Shown piece by piece: positions 47,457 through 56,567 of a DNA stretch of 64,000 bases. Source of the stretch: Pseudomonas oryzagri. Lineage in GTDB: Bacteria > Pseudomonadota > Gammaproteobacteria > Pseudomonadales > Pseudomonadaceae. Positions within the stretch are counted from its first letter, which is position 1. Each line of letters opens with the position of its first letter. The notes under the pieces were generated by a model that was not told where the DNA came from, did no database searches, and worked only from the letters and a program-made list of their open reading frames with translations. Both the position numbers and the translations under genes were made by a program. The stretch covers positions 62,001-126,000 of the forward strand of contig NZ_JAJHPU010000025.1 in assembly GCF_020831405.1 (NCBI RefSeq), given 5' to 3'.

Positions 47457-49282
47457 CGGGACGTCTCCGGAGTCTTCAGCCACCAGGCCCGCAGGCCGAG
47501 GGTGTAGGGCGGCGTGGCGGTGTGCTCGAAGCGGTTGCGCCAGGCCAGGCGATGGCGGTCGATGTACCAGTTGGGAATGCTGTAGTGCTGGGAGAGCAGT
47601 ACCCGGTCGATGGCGCGGGTGGCAGCCACCTGCTGATTGCGCGTCTGCGCGGCCAGCAGCTTGTCCAGCAGGGCGTCGATCACGGGGCTGCGAACGCCGG
47701 CGTAGTTCTTGCCGCCGCGCACGTCGGCCTGGCTGGAATGGAAATACTGCCACTGCTCGAGGCCCGGGCTGAGTGTCTGCGGCAGGGTCATCAGGATCAT
47801 GTCGTAGTCATAGTTGTCGATGCGCTGCTTGTACTGGGCGCGGTCGACCGTGCGCAGGCTGGCCTGTACGCCGATGCGCGCCAGGTTGTCGCGATAGGGC
47901 TGCAGGATGCGCTCCAGGCTTGGGTTGACCAGCAGGATCTCGAAGCGCAATGGCTGACCTCTGCCATTGACCAGACCGTTGGCGGAGAGTTTCCAACCGG
48001 CCGCGGCGAGCAGGTCGAGGGCGCGGCGCAGCGTGCGGCGGGGAATGCCGTGACCGTCGGTGGCGGGCATCTGCGGTGCGCGAGTGAACAGCTCGGTTGG
48101 CAGGTCCTTGCGGTACGGCGACAGCAGCAGCCACTCCTCACCTTCGGGCAGGCCGCTGGCGGCGAACTCACTGTTGGGATAGTAGCTGGCTGCGCGGGTG
48201 TAGGCGTCGTTGAAGAGCGTACGGTTGCTCCACTCGAAGTCGAACAGCAGGCCCATGGCTTCGCGCACCCGCACGTCGCTGAAGTGGGCGCGACGGCTGT
48301 TCATGAACAGCGCCTGGGTCTGCGTCGGGATGCGGTGGGGAATCTCCGCCTTGACGATGTCGCCGCGGGCCACGGCCGGGGTGGCGTAGCCGTTGGCCCA
48401 GTTCTTCGCCTGGTTCTCGATGAAAAAGTCGAATTCGCCGGCCTTGAACGCCTCGAAGGCGACGTGGTTGTCGCGGTAGAACTCCACCTCGACGCGATCG
48501 AAGTTGTACTTGCCGCGGTTGACCGGCAGATCCTTGCCCCACCAGTCCCGGACCCGTTCGAATACCAGGCGACGCCCGGGGACGACGCTCGTGATCCGGT
48601 AGGGGCCGCTGCCCAAAGGCGGTTCGTAGGTGGTGGCCTTGAAGTCTCGACCGCGCCAGTAGTGCTCGGGCAGCACCGGCAGCTCGCCGAGGCGCAGGAT
48701 CAACAGCGGATTGCCGCTGCGCTTGAACACGAAGCGCACCCGCTGCGGGTCGAGGATGTCGACGCGGCGCACTTCCTGCAGGGCGGTACGATACTGGGGG
48801 TGACCCTCGCGGCTGAGCACGCGGTAGGAAAACGCCACGTCCGTGGCGCTGATCGGGTGGCCATCATGGAAGCGCGCCTCGGGGCGCAGATTGAACACCA
48901 CCCAGCTGCGATCCTTGCTGTATTCCACCGAAGCAGCGATCAGTCCATAGCTGGAGGTGGGCTCGTCGCCGGATGGATCGTATACGCCAGTGCCGACCAT
49001 CAGCGGGGCATTCAGCTCGGTGATGCCGTACTGCAGGAAGTTGGCCGTGCCGATGGGGCTGGTGCCCTTGAGCGTGTAGGGGTTGAGGGTGTCGAAGGTC
49101 CCGGAGGCCATCAGTTGTACGGTGCCGCCCTTGGGGGCGTCCGGGTTGACCCAGTCGAAATGGCTGAAGTTGGCCGGATACTTGAGGGAGCCGAACTGGG
49201 CGTAGCCATGCCGTTCCATGACGGCGGCAGCGGCCGGCAGGCAGGTAGCCAGGCCGAGCAGCAGGGCGAGGAGACGACTCAT
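47453..49282 (-). CDS. nppA1: Periplasmic peptide-binding protein (first copy)
   Basis: This 609-residue family-5 solute-binding protein has a signal peptide (LLALLLGLATCLPAAAA). It shares with its downstream paralogue the YPANFSHFDWVNPDAPKGGT-type N-terminal motif and the FNLRPEARFHDGHPISATDV segment. It is the first gene of the five-gene npp operon, followed with a 4-nt overlap by the second binding protein. Confidence 0.88.
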   Translation of the reverse strand: MSRLLALLLGLATCLPAAAAVMERHGYAQFGSLKYPANFSHFDWVNPDAPKGGTVQLMASGTFDTLNPYTLKGTSPIGTANFLQYGITELNAPLMVGTGVYDPSGDEPTSSYGLIAASVEYSKDRSWVVFNLRPEARFHDGHPISATDVAFSYRVLSREGHPQYRTALQEVRRVDILDPQRVRFVFKRSGNPLLILRLGELPVLPEHYWRGRDFKATTYEPPLGSGPYRITSVVPGRRLVFERVRDWWGKDLPVNRGKYNFDRVEVEFYRDNHVAFEAFKAGEFDFFIENQAKNWANGYATPAVARGDIVKAEIPHRIPTQTQALFMNSRRAHFSDVRVREAMGLLFDFEWSNRTLFNDAYTRAASYYPNSEFAASGLPEGEEWLLLSPYRKDLPTELFTRAPQMPATDGHGIPRRTLRRALDLLAAAGWKLSANGLVNGRGQPLRFEILLVNPSLERILQPYRDNLARIGVQASLRTVDRAQYKQRIDNYDYDMILMTLPQTLSPGLEQWQYFHSSQADVRGGKNYAGVRSPVIDALLDKLLAAQTRNQQVAATRAIDRVLLSQHYSIPNWYIDRHRLAWRNRFEHTATPPYTLGLRAWWLKTPETSR

Positions 49283-49382
49283 CGGGCGAGGGTCCGGTCC
49301 GTGGCGATCTTGGCGGTTGGGAAACCTACAGTAACAGCTTGTATCCGCTGGAAAAAGGGCGGCCTGGGAGCTGCTTCGCAGC

Positions 49383-50942
49383 TCAGCGACGACCGAGGTA
49401 GAGGGTAAGCGTCTGGCCTGCCTTGAGCGTCTTGCCCAGGCTGGGGTTCCACTTCTTGAGGTGGTGGGTGCCGATCGAGAAGCGCTGGGCGATGGTGGAC
49501 AGCGAGTCGCCGCGGCGCACCTTGTAGTAGGTGATCGCCTCGCGCTCCTTGTCCCCTTGGGCGGGAGCCTGACTGTTGCCGCGGATGGTCAGCACCTGGC
49601 CGGCGTGCAATGCCTTCCCCTTGAGCTTGTTCCAGCGCTGCAGGTCGGCGACGGTCACGCCTTGGCGTTTGGCGACGTCCCACAGGGTATCGCCGCGTCG
49701 CACGCGGTAGTTGCGTACGGGCGCGGGCGTTTCGGCGCGAGGCTGGGGAGCGGCCTCGGCGAGGACCGGCTGGTTGCGCTCGAACAACGGTCCGCTCGGC
49801 AGGCTGGCGGAAGTCTGGGGAATCAGCAGGGTCTGGCCGACCCGCACGTGGTAACCGGGCAGGCGGTTGATGTCGCGCAGGGTATTGACCGTGACGTGAT
49901 GGCGATTGGCGATGCCATGCAGGCTGTCGCCACTGCGCACTTGGTAGTTCTGCCACTGCACCAGGCTGGTCGGATCCAAACGGGCCAGGCTTTCGTTCAG
50001 TTCGTCGGCCTTGTCGACCGGTACCAGCAGATGGCGGGGGCCGTCGAGGGTGATGCCGCGCTTGAAGGCGGGGTTGAGTTGGTAGAGTTCGTCCTTGTCG
50101 ACGTCGGCCATGTCGGCCACCCGCGCCAGGTCGAGCTGTTGGCGGATGGTAACCTTCTCGAAGTAGGGTTCGTTGGCAATCGGTGCCAAGGTCACGCCGT
50201 AGGCGGTCGGGCTCTGCACGATCTGCGAGACCGCCAGCAGCTTGGGCACGTACTCCTGGGTCTCGCGCGGCAGCGGCAGGTTCCAGTAGTCGGTCGGTAG
50301 GCCTTGGCGCTGGTTGCGCTCGATGGCCCGGCTGACCGTGCCTTCGCCGGCATTGTAGGCGGCCAGGGCGAGCAGCCAGTCGCCGTTGAACATGTCGTGC
50401 AGGCGACGCAGATAGGTGATCGCCGCAGTTGTTGAAGCGGTGATGTCGCGTCGGCCGTCGTACCAGTTGGTCTGGCGCAGGTTGTACAGGCGGCCGGTGG
50501 AGGGGATGAACTGCCAGAGTCCCGCGGCGTGCGCGGGCGAGTAGGCCAGCGGGTCGTAGGAGCTTTCGATCATCGGCAGCAGGGCCAGCTCCAGCGGCAT
50601 GCCTTGCTCTTCCAGGCGCTCGACGATGTAGTGGATGTACGGGTTGCTGCGCTCGGCGATCTGCTGGAGGGAGGCGGGGCGGCTGGCGAAGCTGAAGCGC
50701 TGGCGTTCGACTCGTGGGTTGGTACCGATCTGGTCCTGCAGCTTGTAGCCGGCGCGGATGCGCTCCCAGATGTCGCTGTGGCGCTCCTCCTTGGGTTCGC
50801 GCAGCTCCGGGCTCCAGACGATCGGCTTGGCGACGCTGACGGCGCGGTCGGTGTCGCGCTCGGCGTCGCCGCCGCCCTGGGTCTGACAGCCGGCGGCGAT
50901 CAGTAGCAAGGTCACCAGGGCGAGCCGGAGCGCGCGAGTCAT
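49383..50942 (-). CDS. mltD: Membrane-bound lytic murein transglycosylase D
   Basis: This 519-residue lipoprotein cleaves peptidoglycan glycan strands. A lipobox ends at Cys18 (LLLIAAGC). The lytic transglycosylase domain shows IESSYDPLAYSPAHAAGLWQF (catalytic Glu near residue 120) and the ALAAYNAGEGTVSRA motif. Three LysM repeats follow (about residues 330-372, 410-452 and 472-516), each starting V-R-x-GD. The ATG at 50942 places the lipoprotein signal at the N-terminus; an upstream ATG at 50981 would add 13 residues, and neither has a clear ribosome binding site. On its 3' side a small hairpin and a TTTTT run (minus strand, 49352-49356) suggest termination. Confidence 0.9.
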   Translation of the reverse strand: MTRALRLALVTLLLIAAGCQTQGGGDAERDTDRAVSVAKPIVWSPELREPKEERHSDIWERIRAGYKLQDQIGTNPRVERQRFSFASRPASLQQIAERSNPYIHYIVERLEEQGMPLELALLPMIESSYDPLAYSPAHAAGLWQFIPSTGRLYNLRQTNWYDGRRDITASTTAAITYLRRLHDMFNGDWLLALAAYNAGEGTVSRAIERNQRQGLPTDYWNLPLPRETQEYVPKLLAVSQIVQSPTAYGVTLAPIANEPYFEKVTIRQQLDLARVADMADVDKDELYQLNPAFKRGITLDGPRHLLVPVDKADELNESLARLDPTSLVQWQNYQVRSGDSLHGIANRHHVTVNTLRDINRLPGYHVRVGQTLLIPQTSASLPSGPLFERNQPVLAEAAPQPRAETPAPVRNYRVRRGDTLWDVAKRQGVTVADLQRWNKLKGKALHAGQVLTIRGNSQAPAQGDKEREAITYYKVRRGDSLSTIAQRFSIGTHHLKKWNPSLGKTLKAGQTLTLYLGRR

Positions 50943-51065
50943 AGCGTCTGAAGCGGTGCTCGGCGGCGTCGGCTGGGGCATCGTCTGGTGACTTTCTCGG
51001 ATAAAAAGTCGGGGGATTCTAGAAATCGTGCCCCGGCATGGTCAAGTTTTCGCCAGCGGCATTTG

Positions 51066-51851
51066 TTACCGAAAATTGTCCTTCCAGCTGCGCAATACGG
51101 CAAACACGGCACTGGGGCTGGCCAGCGTTTTTTCCGCGCGCTCGGCGCATTGGGCGCGGATGGTCGCTTCGTTCACCCGCAGGAAGGGGTTGGTCGCCAG
51201 CTCCAGGCCCAGGGTGGAAGGCAGGGTCGGCAGGTTGCGCTCGCGCAGGGCGAGGGCTTCGACCTGGCGCTGCTGCAGGGCGACATTGTCCGACTCGACC
51301 GCCAGGGCGAAGTGCAGATTGCTCAGCGTGTACTCGTGCGTGCAGTACACACGGGTCCGTGCCGGCAGACTGGCCAGACGTTGCAGCGAGTTGTGCATCT
51401 GCTCGGCGGTACCTTCGAACAGCCGGCCGCAGCCGGCGGCGAACAGGGTGTCGCCGCAAAACAGCACGGGGGCGCCGCCATCCGGTTCGCCGAACAGGGC
51501 GATATGACCCGCGGTGTGCCCGGGAACGTGCAGCACCTGCCAGTCGTGGCCGAGGATGGCGATCGACTGGCCGTCATCGAGCGCGACGTCGCAGGCGGGA
51601 ATGTTCTCCAGGGCAGGGCCGAGCACCCGGGCGCCGGTCCGCTGCTTGAGGTCGGCGACGCCACCGGTGTGATCGTGGTGATGATGGGTGACCAGGATGT
51701 CGCTGAGCTGCCAATCGGGATTGGCCTCCAGCCAGGCCAGCACCGGCGCGCTGTCGCCGGGATCGACCACGGCGCAGCGGCGGCTGGGGGCATCCTGCAA
51801 CAGCCAGATATAGTTGTCGGTGAAAGCGGGCAGGGCGGTGATCTGTATCAT
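51066..51851 (-). CDS. gloB: Hydroxyacylglutathione hydrolase (glyoxalase II)
   Basis: This 261-residue metallo-beta-lactamase-fold enzyme hydrolyses S-lactoylglutathione to lactate in methylglyoxal detoxification. The dinuclear metal motif [10 protein letters not shown] is at residues 55-64, with further ligands in the [22 protein letters not shown] and YCTHEYT segments. The length is usual. The ATG at 51851 gives the family N-terminus [17 protein letters not shown]. It is divergent from the methyltransferase-like gene. Confidence 0.95.
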   Translation of the reverse strand: MIQITALPAFTDNYIWLLQDAPSRRCAVVDPGDSAPVLAWLEANPDWQLSDILVTHHHHDHTGGVADLKQRTGARVLGPALENIPACDVALDDGQSIAILGHDWQVLHVPGHTAGHIALFGEPDGGAPVLFCGDTLFAAGCGRLFEGTAEQMHNSLQRLASLPARTRVYCTHEYTLSNLHFALAVESDNVALQQRQVEALALRERNLPTLPSTLGLELATNPFLRVNEATIRAQCAERAEKTLASPSAVFAVLRSWKDNFR

Positions 51852-51930
51852 GGGCGGACGAGCCGTTATGCTGATTCGATCCGCCATATTAGGGCGCCGG
51901 CTGGCAGGGGCGCCAGATGAAGGAGGAGTC

Positions 51931-52698
51931 ATGAGCGAGCAGTCATTGCAGGCCGTCTCTGCTGCCTGGCTGGCGCTGCAGCGCGATGCCCGGGACTGGT
52001 TTGCCGGACCGCTGGGCAGTCTGCTGTTGGATTGCCAGCAGGAGTTCATCGCCGAGCAGCTCGACAGGCTGTTCGGCAGTTTCCTGCTCCATTACGGTTT
52101 CGCCGCCCCCCAGTCGCCGCCCATGCAGCAAATCAGCCACTGCATCCGCCTGGGGCCACCGTTGCCGGGGGTGGAGATCGCCTGTGAGGAGAGCGCCTGG
52201 CCGGTGCTTGAGCATGCCGCCGACGTGGTGTTGCTGCAGCATGCCCTGGATTTCGCGCTTTCGCCGCACCAGTTGCTGCGCGAGGCGGCGCGCTGCGTGC
52301 GGCCCGGCGGCCATCTGCTGGTGGTCGGCATCCATCCCTGGAGTCTGTGGGGGGTGCGTCGCTACATGGCCGGCGACGTGCTCGCCCAGGCACGCTGCAT
52401 TTCTCCGGTGCGCCTGGGCGACTGGCTGCACCTGCTGGGCTTCGCGCTGGAGAAACGCCGCTTCGGATGCTATTGTCCGCCGCTTTCCTCGCCGCGCTGG
52501 CAGGCCCGCCTGCGAGTCGTCGAACCCTGGGCCGAGAGCCTGCAGCTGCCTGGCGGCGGCTTCTATCTGCTGGCGGCCCGCAAGCTGGTCGCTGGTCTGC
52601 GGCCCCTCCCCCTGTCCAGAGTGGAACCGCTCGCCCAGTTGCGTCCGATTCCCGTGGCGAAGGTCGGCCGTCATCCAGGCAACAAGAAAGAACCATGA
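51931..52698 (+). CDS. Class I SAM-dependent methyltransferase-like protein
   Basis: This 255-residue soluble protein has the later part of a Rossmann-type methyltransferase: [37 protein letters not shown] (about residues 91-128) corresponds to motifs II-III. The glycine-rich motif I expected around residues 60-80 is not recognisable, so SAM binding is uncertain. A strong AAGGAGG ribosome binding site precedes the ATG. Its stop overlaps the rnhA start (ATGA), and the gene is conserved beside rnhA and gloB in pseudomonads. The substrate is unknown. Confidence 0.75.
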   Translation: MSEQSLQAVSAAWLALQRDARDWFAGPLGSLLLDCQQEFIAEQLDRLFGSFLLHYGFAAPQSPPMQQISHCIRLGPPLPGVEIACEESAWPVLEHAADVVLLQHALDFALSPHQLLREAARCVRPGGHLLVVGIHPWSLWGVRRYMAGDVLAQARCISPVRLGDWLHLLGFALEKRRFGCYCPPLSSPRWQARLRVVEPWAESLQLPGGGFYLLAARKLVAGLRPLPLSRVEPLAQLRPIPVAKVGRHPGNKKEP

Positions 52699-53150
52699 CT
52701 GACAATGTCGAGATCTATACCGATGGCGCCTGCAAGGGCAATCCCGGCCCTGGCGGCTGGGGCGCCTTGCTGGTCTACAAGGGCGTCGAGCGCGAGTTGT
52801 GGGGCGGCGAGCCCGACACCACCAACAACCGCATGGAGTTGACCGCGGCGATCCGTGCGCTGGAACTACTCAACCGTCCCTGCCGGGTCCAGCTGACCAC
52901 CGACTCCGAGTACGTGATGAAGGGCATCAAGGAGTGGCTACCGAACTGGAAGAAGCGCGGTTGGAAGACCGCCGCGCGTCAGCCGGTGAAGAATGCCGAC
53001 CTGTGGCAGGCGCTGGATGCCCAGGTCAACCGCCATGAAGTGCACTGGCATTGGGTGCGCGGCCACAACGGTCATCCCGGCAACGAGCGGGCCGACCAGT
53101 TGGCCAATCGCGGGGTCAGTGAACTCAACGGTTCCCGCCGGGCTGGCTGA
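52695..53150 (+). CDS. rnhA: Ribonuclease HI
   Basis: This 151-residue enzyme cleaves RNA in RNA-DNA hybrids. All catalytic residues are present: Asp10 ([16 protein letters not shown]), Glu48 (NNRMELTAA), Asp70 (TTDSEYV), His124 ([10 protein letters not shown]) and Asp134 (ERADQLAN). Its ATG overlaps the stop of the upstream methyltransferase-like gene, and dnaQ follows after 47 nt, the usual rnhA-dnaQ pairing. Confidence 0.97.
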   Translation: MTDNVEIYTDGACKGNPGPGGWGALLVYKGVERELWGGEPDTTNNRMELTAAIRALELLNRPCRVQLTTDSEYVMKGIKEWLPNWKKRGWKTAARQPVKNADLWQALDAQVNRHEVHWHWVRGHNGHPGNERADQLANRGVSELNGSRRAG

Positions 53151-53197
53151 GGCGCCGTTTTTTCTCTCTTCATTCATTTGCAGGCAGGTCGTCTCCC

Positions 53198-53959
53198 ATG
53201 CGCTATGTCGTGCTGGATACCGAAACCACGGGTCTTGAGCCTCGTGAAGGGCACCGCATCATCGAGATCGGCTGCGTCGAGTTGATCGGCCGGCGTCTGA
53301 CCGGGCGCCATTTCCACGTCTACATCAATCCCGAGCGCGAGGTCGACGAGGGCGCCATCGCGGTGCACGGCATCACCAACGAGTTTCTCGCCGACAAGCC
53401 GCGCTTTCGCGAGGTGGTCGACGAGTTCTTCGAATTCATCAAGGGCGCCGAGCTGATCATCCACAACGCGGCCTTCGATATCGGCTTCATCAACCACGAA
53501 TTCGCCCGGCTGAGCGACCGCCCGGAGCTGGGCGCAGTGCTCGACCACTGCAGCGTGCTCGATACCCTGCTGATGGCCCGCGAGCGCCATCCGGGCCAGC
53601 GCAACAATCTGGATGCGCTGTGCAAGCGCTACGGGGTCGACAACTCGGGGCGCGACCTGCACGGCGCTCTGCTCGATGCCGAGATCCTCGCCGATGTTTA
53701 TCTGGCGATGACTGGCGGGCAGACCAGCCTTTCGCTGGCCGGGCACAACGCCGAGGGCGAGGGCAGCAGCGGGCCGCAGGTGTCGGAGATCCGCCGTCTG
53801 CCGGCCGACCGCTCGCGCACCCGGGTGATCCGCGCCACCGCAGCCGAGTTGGAGCAGCATGCGGCCCGCCTGGCGGCCGTGGCCAAGTCCACCGGTGGAC
53901 CGGCACTTTGGCAGCAGCTCGAGCAGTCGGCCGAGGATGAGGTGCCGACCCTGCATTGA
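53198..53959 (+). CDS. dnaQ: DNA polymerase III epsilon subunit (proofreading exonuclease)
   Basis: This 253-residue 3'-5' exonuclease of the replicative polymerase has the exonuclease motifs in order: ExoI VLDTETTGLEP (Asp7, Glu9), ExoII IIHNAAFDIGFINHE (about residues 86-100) and ExoIII HGALLDAEILADVYL (about 156-170). The C-terminal tail (about 185-253), which in the family binds the alpha subunit, is Ala/Arg-rich. Confidence 0.96.
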   Translation: MRYVVLDTETTGLEPREGHRIIEIGCVELIGRRLTGRHFHVYINPEREVDEGAIAVHGITNEFLADKPRFREVVDEFFEFIKGAELIIHNAAFDIGFINHEFARLSDRPELGAVLDHCSVLDTLLMARERHPGQRNNLDALCKRYGVDNSGRDLHGALLDAEILADVYLAMTGGQTSLSLAGHNAEGEGSSGPQVSEIRRLPADRSRTRVIRATAAELEQHAARLAAVAKSTGGPALWQQLEQSAEDEVPTLH

Positions 53960-54048
53960 CGGGGACGGGTTCCCTCGCCCGGCGCCAGCAACTACCCTGA
54001 GGGTAGGGGCGTTGCCCCATGCGCCCATGTGGCTGCGAGGGAAGGCTC

Positions 54049-56313
54049 ATGTACAAGGATCTGAAGTTTCCCGTTCTCATCGTCCATCGCGACATCAAGG
54101 CCGACAGCGTAGCCGGCGAGCGGGTGCGTGGCATCGCCGCCGAGCTGGCGCAGGACGGCTTCACCATCCTATCCACCGCCAGCGCGCGCGAAGGGCGGAT
54201 AGTCGCCTCCTCGCAGCACGGTCTGGCCTGCATCCTGGTCGCCGCCGAGGGGGCCGGCGACAATCCGCGCCTGCTGCAGGATGTGGTCGAGCTGATTCGT
54301 GCCGCTCGCGTGCGGGCCCCGCGGTTGCCGATCTTCGCCCTCGGCGAGCAGGTCACCATCGAGAATGCGCCCCCCGAGGCGATGGCCGAACTCAACCAGC
54401 TGCGCGGCATCCTGTATCTGTTCGAGGATACCGTGCCCTTCCTCGCCCGCCAGGTGGCGCGGGCTGCGCGCGGCTACCTCGACGGCCTGCTGCCGCCGTT
54501 CTTCCGCGCCCTGGTGCAGCACACCGCCGAGTCCCACTACTCCTGGCATACGCCGGGCCACGGAGGGGGTGTGGCCTATCGCAAGAGCCCGGTGGGGCAG
54601 GCCTTCCACCAGTTCTTCGGCGAGAACACCCTGCGCTCCGACCTGTCGGTGTCGGTGCCCGAACTGGGCTCGCTGCTCGATCACACCGGCCCGCTGGCCG
54701 AGGCCGAACGCCGCGCGGCACGCAACTTCGGCGCCGACCATACCTTCTTCGTGATCAACGGCACCTCGACGGCGAACAAGATCGTCTGGCAGGCGATGGT
54801 CGGCCGCGACGACCTGGTGCTGGTCGACCGCAACTGTCACAAATCGGTGGTGCATGCGTTGATCATGACCGGCGCCATCCCTCTCTACCTCAACCCGACG
54901 CGCAACGAACTGGGCATCATCGGGCCGATCCCGCTGAGCGAGTTCAGCCCGCAGGCGATCGCCGCTAAGATCGCCGCCTGCCCTCTGCCCCTTGGCCCGG
55001 AGCCCAGGGTCAAGCTGGCGGTGGTGACCAACTCGACCTACGACGGGCTGTGCTACAACGCCGAGCTGATCAAGCGTGAGCTGGCCGACAGCGTCGAGGT
55101 GCTGCACTTCGACGAGGCCTGGTACGCCTATGCCGCCTTTCACGAGTTCTACGCCGGCCGCTACGGCATGGATACCTCACGGGTGGCGGGTGGGCGGGAG
55201 CCGCTGGTGTTCAGTACCCATTCGACCCACAAGTTGCTGGCCGCCTTCAGCCAGGCCTCGATGATCCACGTGCGCGATGGCGGCCAGCGCCGACTGGACG
55301 TGGCGCGCTTCAACGAGGCGTTCATGATGCACACCTCCACATCGCCGCAGTACGGCATCCTCGCCTCGCTCGACGTGGCCTCGGCGATGATGGAGGGGCC
55401 GGCCGGGCGCTCGCTGGTCCAGGAGACCTTTGACGAGGCCCTGGCCTTCCGCCGTGCCATGGCCAATCTGCGCCGCAACCTGCCGGCGGACGACTGGTGG
55501 TTCGCCATCTGGCAACCGGCGGATGCCGCGGAAGACTCTGTGCACATTCACACCGGCGACTGGCTGCTGGGACCACAGGCCGACTGGCATGGCTTCGGCG
55601 ACCTGGCCGACGACTACGTGCTGCTCGATCCGGTCAAGGTGACCCTGGTGATGCCGGGGCTTTCCGCCGATGGCAGTCTGGCCGGGCGGGGCATTCCGGC
55701 GGCAGTGGTGAGCAAGTTCCTCTGGGAGCGAGGCGTGGTGGTGGAGAAGACCAGCCTCTATTCGTTGCTGGTACTGTTCTCCCTCAGCATCACCAAGGGC
55801 AAGTGGAGCACCCTGGTCACCGAACTGCTGGAGTTCAAGCGCCTCTACGACGCCAATACCCCGCTGGACGAGGCGTTGCCGTCGGTCGCTCACGCCGATA
55901 TCGGCCGCTATGCCGGACTGGGACTACGCGATCTCTGCGATCAGTTGCACGGCTGCTACCGAGACAACCGTGTGCCGCGTGCGCTGAGCCGGATGTACAG
56001 CCATCTGCCGGAGCTGGTGCTGAAACCGGCCGAGGCCTATGACCGCCTGGTGCGCGGCGAGGTCGAGGCCGTGTCGCTGGACGCGTTGGAGGGGCGTATC
56101 GCCGCGGTCATGCTGGTGCCCTATCCGCCGGGCATTCCCTTGATCATGCCGGGCGAGCGTTTCACCGCCGCCAGCCGGCCGATCATCGACTACCTGCGCT
56201 TCACCCGGCGCTTCGAGAAGGACTTTCCCGGCTTCGACTCGGAGGTGCATGGCTTGCAGCCGGAGCCTTCGATCGAGCCGGAGCGCTATACGGTCGATTG
56301 CGTTCGCCCGTGA
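54049..56313 (+). CDS. ldcA: Lysine decarboxylase (PLP-dependent Orn/Lys/Arg family)
   Basis: This 754-residue fold-I PLP enzyme has the N-terminal receiver-like wing domain (about residues 1-130). The PLP domain has SHYSWHTPGHGGGVAYRKS near residue 165 and the Schiff-base Lys in FSTHSTHKLLAAFSQ (about residue 394). It would decarboxylate lysine to cadaverine, or possibly arginine. The name ldcA follows the P. aeruginosa gene at this location. Two small hairpins (about 53993-54007 and 54006-54018) lie just upstream of the start. Substrate choice among Lys, Arg and Orn cannot be settled from motifs. Confidence 0.88.
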   Translation: MYKDLKFPVLIVHRDIKADSVAGERVRGIAAELAQDGFTILSTASAREGRIVASSQHGLACILVAAEGAGDNPRLLQDVVELIRAARVRAPRLPIFALGEQVTIENAPPEAMAELNQLRGILYLFEDTVPFLARQVARAARGYLDGLLPPFFRALVQHTAESHYSWHTPGHGGGVAYRKSPVGQAFHQFFGENTLRSDLSVSVPELGSLLDHTGPLAEAERRAARNFGADHTFFVINGTSTANKIVWQAMVGRDDLVLVDRNCHKSVVHALIMTGAIPLYLNPTRNELGIIGPIPLSEFSPQAIAAKIAACPLPLGPEPRVKLAVVTNSTYDGLCYNAELIKRELADSVEVLHFDEAWYAYAAFHEFYAGRYGMDTSRVAGGREPLVFSTHSTHKLLAAFSQASMIHVRDGGQRRLDVARFNEAFMMHTSTSPQYGILASLDVASAMMEGPAGRSLVQETFDEALAFRRAMANLRRNLPADDWWFAIWQPADAAEDSVHIHTGDWLLGPQADWHGFGDLADDYVLLDPVKVTLVMPGLSADGSLAGRGIPAAVVSKFLWERGVVVEKTSLYSLLVLFSLSITKGKWSTLVTELLEFKRLYDANTPLDEALPSVAHADIGRYAGLGLRDLCDQLHGCYRDNRVPRALSRMYSHLPELVLKPAEAYDRLVRGEVEAVSLDALEGRIAAVMLVPYPPGIPLIMPGERFTAASRPIIDYLRFTRRFEKDFPGFDSEVHGLQPEPSIEPERYTVDCVRP

Positions 56314-56567
56314 ACTGCCGGTGGCCGTGATCTGGGTCACTCGGGGTGGATTCGCCTTTTGCCCGCGGCTTGATATAGTGCCGTACCAAGAAGCTGCACC
56401 GGTCAGGTGTAGTCCATAGAATAACTGCCAGGAGGCGCGCCCGTGTCGCGATGGCTTGAGGCGATGGATCTCAGCAGCATTCAGGATGATGTTTGCTTGC
56501 ACAGCGCAGGGCTGCGGGATGTAGCCTCCTCGCTGGATTCATACTGCGCGGGAGGCGTACAGAGCGC
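56314..56567. promoter_or_regulatory. fimL upstream region
   Basis: This 254-nt gap contains TATAGT (56374-56379), a good -10 hexamer, with a weak TTCGCC 17 nt upstream. The fimL ribosome binding site GGGAGGCG lies near 56550. No other gene is evident. Confidence 0.4.

Noticed and set aside
54049-56313. Arginine decarboxylase AdiA instead of lysine decarboxylase
   Set aside because: The family motifs do not discriminate. The conserved position next to dnaQ and fimL favours the Pseudomonas ldcA, so lysine is kept as the main call with stated doubt.
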